The position numbers were made by a program, and so were the translations under genes. From Paludibacteraceae bacterium (GTDB lineage Bacteria > Bacteroidota > Bacteroidia > Bacteroidales > Paludibacteraceae), in assembly GCA_017451525.1 (NCBI GenBank), contig JAFTOD010000001.1:310001-374000 (forward strand): a stretch of 64,000 nt of DNA. The letters are read 5' to 3'. Positions 27,376 through 35,345 of the stretch are shown here, in pieces; within the stretch, counting starts at the first letter, position 1, and every line of letters starts with the position of its first letter. The notes under the pieces are model-generated. The model worked only from the letters and a program-made list of their open reading frames with translations. It had not been told where the DNA came from and ran no database searches.

Positions 27376-28005
27376 ATGGGAAAGTTCATTAAGTATTACG
27401 CATTGGAGATTTACTCCGTCATTTCCTTGATTATGTTAGTTTGTGCGGCAATGATAGATCCATTGTCGGTTGTACAGAAGTTTGTGGTGGTTTCTACTGC
27501 CCTATTTATCCTACATGAATGGGAAGAGAATAGTTATCCTGGCGGGTTTATCGACATTTTCTCGAGGGCATTGCAGTTTCAGGTGAGCGATGACCTCAAG
27601 CGTGCAAGCCGCATTCCAACAAGTGTGTTTTTGATTGCAATGTCCGTGATATCATTTGTGTGGGATGACATGCCTATCTTTACCATGGCATTGGCTACAT
27701 TCTGCATCTTTGAGGGGGTTGTGCATATAATGGGTATTAAGATTTTTCAACTAAAAAAGTTCTATACGCCTGGTATGGTGACTGCAGAATTGGAGTTAGT
27801 GATTGGTGTTGGATTGATAGTATATTTAGTAAAGAACGATTTGGGTGCATGGTACGACTATACATTTGGTCCGTTGTTGTTCGTAGTATGCTTTATGATG
27901 ATGCAAAAGACGCTGACGATGATGATAGGAATAAGGTACCGCGACTTGCCCAAAATGATGAAACAGAACCTAAAAAAATTAAGAGAAATGTCTTCTAAAG
28001 AATAG
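27376..28005 (+). CDS. HXXEE-domain integral membrane protein
   Basis: A 209-residue polytopic membrane protein with about six helices. The motif HEWEE at 57-61, at the end of the second helix, defines the HXXEE family, named for these conserved charged residues; the family may be metal-dependent, but its function is not established. The C-terminus is cytoplasmic and basic (MKQNLKKLREMSSKE). It is divergent from the AraC gene at 26416 and followed by a strong terminator, so it forms a single-gene unit probably controlled by that regulator. Confidence 0.8.
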   Translation: MGKFIKYYALEIYSVISLIMLVCAAMIDPLSVVQKFVVVSTALFILHEWEENSYPGGFIDIFSRALQFQVSDDLKRASRIPTSVFLIAMSVISFVWDDMPIFTMALATFCIFEGVVHIMGIKIFQLKKFYTPGMVTAELELVIGVGLIVYLVKNDLGAWYDYTFGPLLFVVCFMMMQKTLTMMIGIRYRDLPKMMKQNLKKLREMSSKE

Positions 28006-28124
28006 AGGAGGTGCTGATAGTAACAATACTAACCCCTAAAATACTTATCACTCATCACTTATAGTTTATAGTTAATCCGCAACGATACCGTTGCCCGACA
28101 TATTTAATATAGCGTTATTCCCCT

Positions 28125-28160
28125 GCCATTTATGCCACAATCGCATAAATGGCTTTTTTA
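28125..28160 (+). terminator. Terminator of the HXXEE gene
   Basis: Stem GCCATTTATGC/GCATAAATGGC followed by TTTTTTA. The surrounding 28006-28280 holds no gene; it has the word cttatagtttatagttaat and C-rich sequence. Confidence 0.85.
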
Positions 28161-28287
28161 TTTCATCTAGCCTCTAAGCAGTAGACTCTTCGTACCATCC
28201 TCTAAACGGCAGCTTCGCCTCCCGCCTTTACACTCTACACTCTCCTCCCCCCCTACACTAAAAAATCGCACAAAAATGCGCTTTTTG

Positions 28288-28319
28288 TTTGCATATATCA
28301 AAAATATGTTGTACCTTTG
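28288..28319 (+). promoter_or_regulatory. Promoter of the B12 uptake operon
   Basis: TTTG (28288-28291), 20 bases, TACCTTTG (28312-28319); the riboswitch begins directly after it. Confidence 0.82.
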
Positions 28320-28323
28320 CACC

Positions 28324-28503
28324 GCATTCAGTGTAAGGGAAGCAGGTGAGAGTCCTGCACAGTCCCGCTGCTGTGATTCGCAATCCGATGTTCAAATTCT
28401 TATAAGTCACTGGCTGACTGTCAATTGTCAACTATCAACTGTCAATTGTCAAAGCTGGGAAGGCTGAACAGAAGGAGCGATAAGTCAGAAGACCTGCTGC
28501 GTG
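28324..28503 (+). promoter_or_regulatory. Cobalamin riboswitch
   Basis: A B12-sensing RNA in the leader of the uptake operon. Class-defining blocks appear in order: GGGAAGCAGGTGAGAGTCC (28338-28356), CAGTCCCGCTGCTGTGA, AGTCACTGGC (the B12 box), GGGAAGGCT (28457-28465) and AGTCAGAAGACCTGC (28484-28498). Between the B12 box and GGGAAGGC, where natural riboswitches have a variable arm, there is a run of interspersed words tcaattgtcaactatcaact (28416-28453). Binding of adenosylcobalamin or a related cobamide is expected to shut off the downstream genes. Confidence 0.93.
28416..28453. repeat. CAATTGTCAACTGTC-type repeat inside the riboswitch
   Basis: Alternating tcaattgtc and tcaactgtc/tatc units. 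The same words occur at 40103-40139, 40541-40579 and 62261-62302, three of them within genes. Confidence 0.75.
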
Positions 28504-28682
28504 CCACCAACGAGGAGTTGGTGAAGTTGAACGCTCTCGGGGAATCGAGCCAACGACATGACAGACAGGTTTTCAATATTGTTTATGGTACGCACATATG
28601 CGTATAGGTATTTGATAGATAGTTCAAGTACCCTTGTATTGTATCTGATGGTCAATGGCTATATTCTTCGTGGATTATCTTA

Positions 28683-28749
28683 CCACATTGCAGCCAACCA
28701 TCACCCTGCCATGTTGCTCGCATAGAGCAGATAGTTGGCTGTTGTGTGG
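28683..28749 (+). promoter_or_regulatory. Long hairpin between riboswitch and first btu gene
   Basis: CCACA-TTG-CAGCCAAC pairs with GTTGGCTG-TTG-TGTGG, two stems (5 and 8 bp) around a symmetric internal loop, with a 35-base apical loop. It ends about 37 bases before the ATG and may belong to the expression platform or protect the mRNA 5' end. Confidence 0.5.
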
Positions 28750-28786
28750 TTGATGCTGAATATTAACCATACAAACAAGATACAAT

Positions 28787-30550
28787 ATGAAACGACTATT
28801 ACAGTTTTCTTTTTTTAGCATTATTGTGCTCCTCTCATCGTGTATCATTGACGATGACATCACCACATCACTACCTCCTAAGATCCTGCTTGACAGCGAA
28901 ACAGGTGTCTATACCGTCAAGGCAGGACGCGAGATTACCATCGCTCCCAACTACGAATCAGCCGAAGGAGCAACTTACTACTGGACAATGAATAATGAGG
29001 TCATAGGTACCTCTCCCTCTCTCACTTTTATTAGCGAGGAGATAGGCGAATACTACATTGTTCTGACCGTGAGCACAGATAGTGGCACAGATAGTGAAGA
29101 GATTCGCGTAGATGTCGTGGAACTGGAGATACCGACCGTCTCTATCGCAGGAATGGAGCAATTGACCATAGCGGTAGGCACACAAATCCAACTGAATGCT
29201 ACAGTACGACAAACTTCGCTGCCCACCACTATCGCATGGCATATCAACGGCGAACAGGTTTGTGAGGAATTGTCCTACACTTTTGTAGCCAATAATACGG
29301 GCGCGTACACGATCGTATGTAGTGCGCACAACGAAGACGGCACACATAGCGATAGCGTACAGATTGCGGTGGTGAATGCGGACGAATTGCCTTTCGTATG
29401 GGAGTTTGCACAATATGCCTACCACACCGTAGTAGGGCGTAAACTGGCTATCCAACCTTCTGCACAAAGCCATATAGATAATCTTATCTATACTTGGCAA
29501 GTGGACAGTCAAGAAGCAGTAGCAGGCAGTTCATATTTTGTGTTTACCGCCGACAAAGCAGGCGAATACACGCTGACAGCCACCGCCCAAGCAGAGCAGA
29601 ATGGACAGCAAACGACCATCGCACACACCTTCATCATCACCGTATATCCTGAAAACCAATTCTACCGCTCCAAAACAGCCGCATCTACAGCAGATTGGAA
29701 TAAAGTGTATGCATACATACCAGCCCCAGGTCAGTTTATCAATGAACTGAAAACAGGAGGTTTTGACAACACACAAACGACACCTGAAGCAGCTATCGCC
29801 TATGCCGAAGCGCGTATGAAGGAGGTTGATCGCAATGGCAATCCATTCCCCAACTGGGTGTCATTGGGTGGTTTTGGTGGCTATATTGTGGTCGGTTTTG
29901 ACCATAGTATTGATAATTCAGGCGACTACGATTTGGCAATTCTCGGCAACTCGTTTAGTGGCTCCTCCGAACCAGGTATTGTATGGGTCATGCAAGACGA
30001 AAATGGCAATGGGCAACCCGATGATACATGGTATGAGTTGGCTGGCTCTGAGACGGGCAAAGCGGAGACTATCCAAAACTATAGCGTGACTTACTATCGC
30101 CCAACTGGTCCTAAAATGCCCGTGCAATGGACTGATAATCTCGGCAATAGCGGGGAGATTGATTATCTAGCACAATTTCACAGACAAGATTACTACTACC
30201 CTCTTTGGATTGAATCAGACAGTTATACCCTTACGGGTACTTGCCTCAAAGCTCGCAACTACGATGCATCGGGCAATGGCAGCTATTGGGTAAACGCAGA
30301 ATATGACTGGGGATATGCCGATAATTTCAGTCCCATTGACCGTCTTAGCAACGACGAGAATACCAATGCTGACCCTAATGCCAACCACTTCAAGATCTGT
30401 CATGCGATTGACATGGATGGTCAACCTATTCATTTGAAATACATTGACTTTGTCAAGGTACAAGTGGGTGTCAACACCAAGAGCGGTTGGCTCGGAGAAG
30501 TGTCCACAGAGGTATTAGGATTCTATGACTACAACATGAAAAAACAATGA
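28787..30550 (+). CDS. Surface lipoprotein with PKD/Ig-like domains in the B12 operon
   Basis: A 587-residue lipoprotein. The N-terminus ends LLSSCIIDDD: a lipobox followed by an acidic run, the surface-export signal of Bacteroidetes lipoproteins. Three Ig/PKD-like sandwiches follow (about 30-110, 113-190, 195-285), each with the YYWTMNNE or IAWHING type of strand pattern. The C-terminal about 300 residues form a separate domain (GGFGGYIVVGFDHSI, NSFSGSSEPGIVWVMQDENG) found in cell-surface proteins of B12 loci. Its position first in a riboswitch-controlled btu operon suggests a surface role in capturing or delivering cobamides; direct binding is an inference. Confidence 0.8.
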   Translation: MKRLLQFSFFSIIVLLSSCIIDDDITTSLPPKILLDSETGVYTVKAGREITIAPNYESAEGATYYWTMNNEVIGTSPSLTFISEEIGEYYIVLTVSTDSGTDSEEIRVDVVELEIPTVSIAGMEQLTIAVGTQIQLNATVRQTSLPTTIAWHINGEQVCEELSYTFVANNTGAYTIVCSAHNEDGTHSDSVQIAVVNADELPFVWEFAQYAYHTVVGRKLAIQPSAQSHIDNLIYTWQVDSQEAVAGSSYFVFTADKAGEYTLTATAQAEQNGQQTTIAHTFIITVYPENQFYRSKTAASTADWNKVYAYIPAPGQFINELKTGGFDNTQTTPEAAIAYAEARMKEVDRNGNPFPNWVSLGGFGGYIVVGFDHSIDNSGDYDLAILGNSFSGSSEPGIVWVMQDENGNGQPDDTWYELAGSETGKAETIQNYSVTYYRPTGPKMPVQWTDNLGNSGEIDYLAQFHRQDYYYPLWIESDSYTLTGTCLKARNYDASGNGSYWVNAEYDWGYADNFSPIDRLSNDENTNADPNANHFKICHAIDMDGQPIHLKYIDFVKVQVGVNTKSGWLGEVSTEVLGFYDYNMKKQ

Positions 30551-31605
30551 AATCCCTTCGTATCATACTATTGGCTCTATGCGTATGCTTGACGGCATGC
30601 ATGGAGTGGGACTATGGATTAGAGGAAGAGTTTAATACCTCAAGTGAAGGTCTATTCATCTGCAACGAGGGCAATTTCCAGTATGGCAATGCCACTCTAT
30701 CCTACTACGACCCAACTACCAAAACCGTCCAAAACGAAGTCTTCTATCGCGCCAATGCGATGAAACTGGGCGATGTGGCACAATCCATGGTCATTCGTGA
30801 TAGCATAGGTTGGGTAGTCGTCAATAACTCACATGTCATTTTTGCGATTGACATCAACACCTTCAAGGAAGTAGGACGCATCACCAACCTCACTTCACCT
30901 CGCTATATCCACTTCCTTTCGGACGAAAAAGCCTATGTCACGCAGATTTGGGATAACCGCATCTTCATCGTCAACCCCAAACGCTATGAGATCACAGGCT
31001 ATATCGACATTCCAAATATGACCATGGAGAGTGGCTCCACCGAACAAATGGTGCAGTATGGCAAGTATGTCTTCGTCAACTGCTGGTCCTATCAAAATCG
31101 CATCATCAAAATCGACACCGAGACAGACCAAGTAGTGGACGAACTGGTAGTGGGTATCCAACCCACATCGCTGGTCATGGATTGCCACAACAAACTATGG
31201 ACAGTCACCGATGGCGGTTACGAAGGTTCGCCTTACGGACACGAAGCGCCATCGCTCTATCGTATTGATGCTGAGACTTTTACAATAGAGAAGCAATTCC
31301 GATTTGACTTTGGTGACTGGCCATCCGAAGTACAACTCAACGGCACAAAGGACAAGATCTACTGGCTCAACGACGATGTATGGGAAATGGATGTTACAGC
31401 CGACCGCGTACCCGTGCGACCATTCTTGCCATACAATGGAACGCTCTATTATGGCTTGACCGTTTGTCCGCGTACAGGAGATGTCTATATCGCCGATGCG
31501 ATTGACTATGTGCAACAAGGCATGGTCTATCGCTACTCCCCTGACCGCCAACCCATTGATAGTTTTTATGTTGGTATCATACCTGGCGCTTTCTGCTGGA
31601 AATAA
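30547..31605 (+). CDS. btuG: BtuG-like surface beta-propeller lipoprotein (DUF5074/YncE-like)
   Basis: A 352-residue lipoprotein (lipobox LTAC at 16-19) followed by a seven-bladed YncE-like propeller: blades are marked by repeats such as GWVVVNNSHVIFAIDINTF, NRIFIVNPKRYEITGYI, NRIIKIDTETDQVVDEL and PSLYRIDAETFTIEKQF. In Bacteroides, BtuG proteins of this type bind B12 very tightly at the cell surface and cap the BtuB transporter. The gene overlaps the previous one by four bases (ATGA) and is followed by the TonB-dependent receptor, matching btuG-btuB gene order. Assignment to BtuG rests on fold, riboswitch and neighbour. Confidence 0.85.
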   Translation: MKSLRIILLALCVCLTACMEWDYGLEEEFNTSSEGLFICNEGNFQYGNATLSYYDPTTKTVQNEVFYRANAMKLGDVAQSMVIRDSIGWVVVNNSHVIFAIDINTFKEVGRITNLTSPRYIHFLSDEKAYVTQIWDNRIFIVNPKRYEITGYIDIPNMTMESGSTEQMVQYGKYVFVNCWSYQNRIIKIDTETDQVVDELVVGIQPTSLVMDCHNKLWTVTDGGYEGSPYGHEAPSLYRIDAETFTIEKQFRFDFGDWPSEVQLNGTKDKIYWLNDDVWEMDVTADRVPVRPFLPYNGTLYYGLTVCPRTGDVYIADAIDYVQQGMVYRYSPDRQPIDSFYVGIIPGAFCWK

Positions 31606-31616
31606 TAGGATATATC

Positions 31617-33677
31617 ATGAAGAAATGGATTCTAATAGTAGCACTCATCCCGCTTGCTGCAAGCGCACAAGAGACTGCTGCGCAAGATAATATAGCGCGA
31701 CATATTCAAATCAAAGATGTGAATGTTTATGCCAAGCGCCCAATCAAGGAGATTGGTACCCAACAAACAAAGTTCGATACCGTGGTGCTGAAAGAAAACA
31801 TCGCACTATCTATGGCGGATGTATTAACCTTCAATTCCTCTATCTTTGTCAAGAATTACGGTCGTGCTACACTCTCTACGGTGGCTTTTCGTGGAACATC
31901 ACCATCGCACACACAAGTATCGTGGAACGGCATGAAAATCAATAACCCCATGCTCGGCATGACCGACTTCTCGATGATACCATCCTATTTCGTGGATGAT
32001 GCCTCGTTGTTGCATGGCACCTCTTCGGTGAACGAGACAGGTGGCGGACTGGGCGGAGCTGTCAAACTGAGTACCAAACCCGCCAATGCCGATGGATTTG
32101 GTCTGCAATATATACAAGGTGCAGGTTCGTTCAAGACTTTTGATGAGTTTCTACGACTAACCTATGGTAATCAGCATTGGCAAATCTCCACGCGTGCGGT
32201 CTTTTCATCGTCCCCAAATGACTACAAATACCGCAACCACGACAAGAAAGAGAACATCTATGACGAGGATATGAATATCATTGACCAGTACTATCCCATA
32301 GAACGCAATCGTAGTGGTGCATTCAAGGACTTCCACCTCTTGCAAGAAATGTATTACAATACGGGTAAAGGCGATCGATTTGGACTGAATGCATGGTATC
32401 TCTACTCCAACCGTGAATTAGCGATGCTGACCGTTGATTACGGCGATGAAACAGACTTCGAGAATCGCCAGCGTGAGCACACATTCCGTGGCGTGTTTTC
32501 ATGGGATCATATCAAGGAGAACTGGAAATTGGGTGCCAAAGCAGGCTACATATATACATGGATGGCATATGATTACAAACGCGATGTAGGCAATGGCACT
32601 ATGGCGCATATGACACGCTCCAGAAGTCGTATCAACACCTTTTACGGACAAGTAGATGGCGAATACTATATCGGTAGAAAATGGCTCTTTTCTGCCAATC
32701 TATCGCTGCATCAGCATATTGTGGAAAGCGAAGATAAGAATATCATTCGTCAAGATGGCAACAAAGCCATTGTGGGTTATCGCCAAGGACGACCCGAGTT
32801 ATCTGGTTCTATCTCGGCTAAATGGAAACCTATTGATCGTTTAGGACTGTCCGTTGTGATCCGCGAGGAAATGTATGGCAAAGAGTGGACACCTATCATA
32901 CCTGCATTCTTTATTGACGGCGTACTATCGGAGAAGGGCAATCTAGTAGCCAAGGCCTCTGTATCACGCAATTTCCGTTATCCTACGCTCAACGACCTAT
33001 ACTTTTTGCCTGGTGGAAACCCCGATTTGAGACACGAGAGTGGTTGGACATACGACGCAGGACTGTCTTTTGCAGTTGGCAAAGAGGGAGTCTATTCGCT
33101 AAGCGGCTCTGCCACTTGGTTTGATTCCTATATCAAGGATTGGATCATCTGGTTGCCCACTACCAAGGGCTTCTTCTCGCCCGAAAACATCAAGGATGTG
33201 CATGCTTATGGCATCGAACTCAAAGCCAATCTGGATGTGGCATTAGGCAAGACATGGCAGTTAGGACTCAATGGTACTTTCTCATGGACACCTTCCATCA
33301 ACATGGGTGAACCACGCACACCAGCCGACCAGTCGGTAGGAAAACAGTTGCCTTATGTGCCCGAACTATCCTCATCGATTACAGGGCGCCTCTCTTGGCG
33401 CAGATGGTCGTTCTTGTACAAATGGTGCTATTATTCAGAGCGTTATACCATGTCTTCCAACGATATTTCTTTGACAGGAAAACTGCCTCAATACTTTATG
33501 AGCAATATCTCGCTGGAAAAGGTATTTGTATTTGATTGGGCAGATTTATCTGCCAAAGCAGCCATCAACAACCTGTTTAATGAAGAATATCTATCCGTTT
33601 TATCCCGTCCTATGCCAGGTATCAACTTTGAAATATTCCTCGGCATTACGCCCAAATGGAATAAAAAAACAATATAA
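31617..33677 (+). CDS. btuB: TonB-dependent outer-membrane receptor, BtuB-like
   Basis: Imports cobalamin across the outer membrane using TonB energy. The 686 residues comprise a signal peptide (cleavage before Gln in ASAQETAAQ), a plug domain (about 30-160; ADVLTFNSSIFVKNYGRA, STVAFRGTSPSHTQVSWNG, GGGLGGAVKLST) and a beta barrel of about 500 residues. It has no N-terminal carboxypeptidase-regulatory extension, so it is not SusC-like, and the size suits BtuB. Regulation by the cobalamin riboswitch upstream of the operon defines the likely substrate. A last-strand aromatic residue is not present because the C-terminus ends GITPKWNKKTI. Confidence 0.9.
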   Translation: MKKWILIVALIPLAASAQETAAQDNIARHIQIKDVNVYAKRPIKEIGTQQTKFDTVVLKENIALSMADVLTFNSSIFVKNYGRATLSTVAFRGTSPSHTQVSWNGMKINNPMLGMTDFSMIPSYFVDDASLLHGTSSVNETGGGLGGAVKLSTKPANADGFGLQYIQGAGSFKTFDEFLRLTYGNQHWQISTRAVFSSSPNDYKYRNHDKKENIYDEDMNIIDQYYPIERNRSGAFKDFHLLQEMYYNTGKGDRFGLNAWYLYSNRELAMLTVDYGDETDFENRQREHTFRGVFSWDHIKENWKLGAKAGYIYTWMAYDYKRDVGNGTMAHMTRSRSRINTFYGQVDGEYYIGRKWLFSANLSLHQHIVESEDKNIIRQDGNKAIVGYRQGRPELSGSISAKWKPIDRLGLSVVIREEMYGKEWTPIIPAFFIDGVLSEKGNLVAKASVSRNFRYPTLNDLYFLPGGNPDLRHESGWTYDAGLSFAVGKEGVYSLSGSATWFDSYIKDWIIWLPTTKGFFSPENIKDVHAYGIELKANLDVALGKTWQLGLNGTFSWTPSINMGEPRTPADQSVGKQLPYVPELSSSITGRLSWRRWSFLYKWCYYSERYTMSSNDISLTGKLPQYFMSNISLEKVFVFDWADLSAKAAINNLFNEEYLSVLSRPMPGINFEIFLGITPKWNKKTI

Positions 33678-33716
33678 ACAAATCCAACATTATTAACCAA
33701 CAAAACAACAAACAAC

Positions 33717-34793
33717 ATGAAGAAATCTATTTTTCTTGCGGCTTTATGCCTGATGAATGTAGTCCTCATGGCGCAGGACTACGAGTTACGCGTCTTAACC
33801 TTTGAAGACGAAGATGCTCAGTTTAGTGAGTACACACTTGATTATGCAGGTGCGACCATCACCACATGGTCAGACCTCATCGATGACCCACAGTATGGTG
33901 GTCCATTGACCTATGCGGACTATACGAGTGCCGCATACCATTGGTCTGATGAGGGCAATACCGAGTTAGCTCATACCTTCCCTGACAACTATGCTTATTG
34001 CTTCTGGGGCGGCGGTCACGCGATCTCTAACTACTGGGGCGAAGGATGGAGCGATGAAGATCGCGACACACACATTGCTAAGTACTACGGCGAAGATTAT
34101 GTAGCAGAGAATGCAGGTAACGATGCCATGCTGGGCTGGTTTAACCTTCAGATGATGGTGCCTGTTCAAGCACACTCAGGCGAGAATTTTGCTGTGCATT
34201 ACGGCTATAAGGATTTCTATTCGTATGTAGAGAATCTACCAGAACTCCGCTTTGAAGATGGCGAGAAACGCGTGATTGACCATATGTATGTCACCAATAC
34301 CAATTATACACTCAACCAATTGTACAATGGTGTGAAGAGCGAAGCTGGCAATAGCTTTGGCGGTAATTGGGAGGGACTAACCGAAGATGCTTGGCTGAAG
34401 ATTGTAGCGTATGGCTTTGATGATGTAGATGCCGATGCCTATGCCGAACCTATCAGCGAAGTAGAGTTTTATTTAGTACAAGGCGAAAATGTAGTCACAG
34501 ACTGGCAGAAATGGGACTTATCCGCATTGGGTGAAGTAGCCAAAGTGCGTTTCAATTTCCTCTATTCCGACGAGATGGGTGGCAAATACGGATTTACTAT
34601 CCCTGGCTATTTTGCCTACGATGATGTGGCCGTTCGTTTCCCTAAAACCACTCAAGGAGGAATAACAACTGATATTGATAACACTCTAAGCAATAACGCT
34701 AAGACATATAAGGTCGTTAAAGACAATCAAGTCCTTATTCTCCGCGACGGCAAGATATACAACACCATGGGACAATCACTCAGCAATTTCTAA
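33717..34793 (+). CDS. DUF4465 secreted protein of the B12 operon, T9SS-like tail
   Basis: A 358-residue exported protein. The signal peptide ends VVLMA and the mature protein starts QDYEL. The central part (about 22-315) is DUF4465, with LTFEDEDAQFS, WSDLIDDPQYGGPL, YCFWGGGHAISNYWG, FAVHYGYKD and PGYFAYDDVAVRFP, a family often encoded near btuB genes in Bacteroidetes. The last 35 residues (VVKDNQVLILRDGKIYNTMG) form the same short C-terminal motif as in the protein at 23574, suggesting a sorting signal rather than a lipid anchor. A B12-binding role is inferred from the operon, not proven. Confidence 0.82.
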   Translation: MKKSIFLAALCLMNVVLMAQDYELRVLTFEDEDAQFSEYTLDYAGATITTWSDLIDDPQYGGPLTYADYTSAAYHWSDEGNTELAHTFPDNYAYCFWGGGHAISNYWGEGWSDEDRDTHIAKYYGEDYVAENAGNDAMLGWFNLQMMVPVQAHSGENFAVHYGYKDFYSYVENLPELRFEDGEKRVIDHMYVTNTNYTLNQLYNGVKSEAGNSFGGNWEGLTEDAWLKIVAYGFDDVDADAYAEPISEVEFYLVQGENVVTDWQKWDLSALGEVAKVRFNFLYSDEMGGKYGFTIPGYFAYDDVAVRFPKTTQGGITTDIDNTLSNNAKTYKVVKDNQVLILRDGKIYNTMGQSLSNF

Positions 34794-34925
34794 TACAATT
34801 CTCCGAGCATTCCGACCTTACACGCAAAATCACCATGCAAACGCTCTATAGCGATAGCGGGTATTCTGCTGTTCTACCTATTTTTTCAGAGAGGTAGATA
34901 CCTCAAATAACAGTTAATATATAAA

Positions 34926-34970
34926 ATCAACGAGTTTGTGAATGAATCGCAAACTCGTTGATGCTTTTTT
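34926..34970 (+). terminator. Terminator of the B12 operon
   Basis: Stem ATCAACGAGTTTG/CAAACTCGTTGAT (13 bp, loop of 11) followed by GCTTTTTTTT. The next 120 bases hold only AT-rich sequence before the island's first gene. Confidence 0.9.
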
Positions 34971-35090
34971 TTGCTTTTACTTGTTCTTGAATTGTTGACA
35001 TAGAATGCTTATTCCTACATTTGGACGTTTTTTTTTATAGCAACCGTCATTTGTTGATAAATCGTCAACCATTACGTCATGGAAAAGCAG

Positions 35091-35098
35091 TAATTTTG
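35091..35098 (+). promoter_or_regulatory. -7 box of the island's HTH gene
   Basis: TAATTTTG at 35091-35098, four bases before the ATG at 35103; no good -33 element. If used, the mRNA has no leader. Confidence 0.45.
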
Positions 35099-35102
35099 CA
35101 GC

Positions 35103-35345
35103 ATGAATGATTTGACCATATCAAATAATGTTCGAGAGAATATCAAACGCATCCTCAACGAAAATCGAAATCTTAGACAACAAGATTTCGCAGATGCTAT
35201 CAATATGGACAAATCACAATTTCATCGAATGATAAATACGCCTACTGCAATAGATGTGGATTATGTGGTAATATGGAAGAAATGGCTGAATATCAGTTGG
35301 ACAGAACTAATAGAAAAACCAATAAGACGAAAGCAAAAACTATGA
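35103..35345 (+). CDS. Xre-type helix-turn-helix protein
   Basis: An 80-residue DNA-binding protein. Residues about 10-65 form a compact HTH (NVRENIKRILNENRNLRQQD then FADAINMDKSQFHRMIN), similar to phage-type Cro/CI folds. It overlaps the VapE-like gene by four bases, so the two are translationally coupled, as in mobile elements where such a regulator controls the replication gene. The chosen start gives the normal N-terminus of the domain. Confidence 0.78.
   Translation: MNDLTISNNVRENIKRILNENRNLRQQDFADAINMDKSQFHRMINTPTAIDVDYVVIWKKWLNISWTELIEKPIRRKQKL

Noticed and set aside
28276..28467. Open frame across the promoter and riboswitch
   Set aside because: It begins upstream of the transcription start and runs through conserved riboswitch core blocks.
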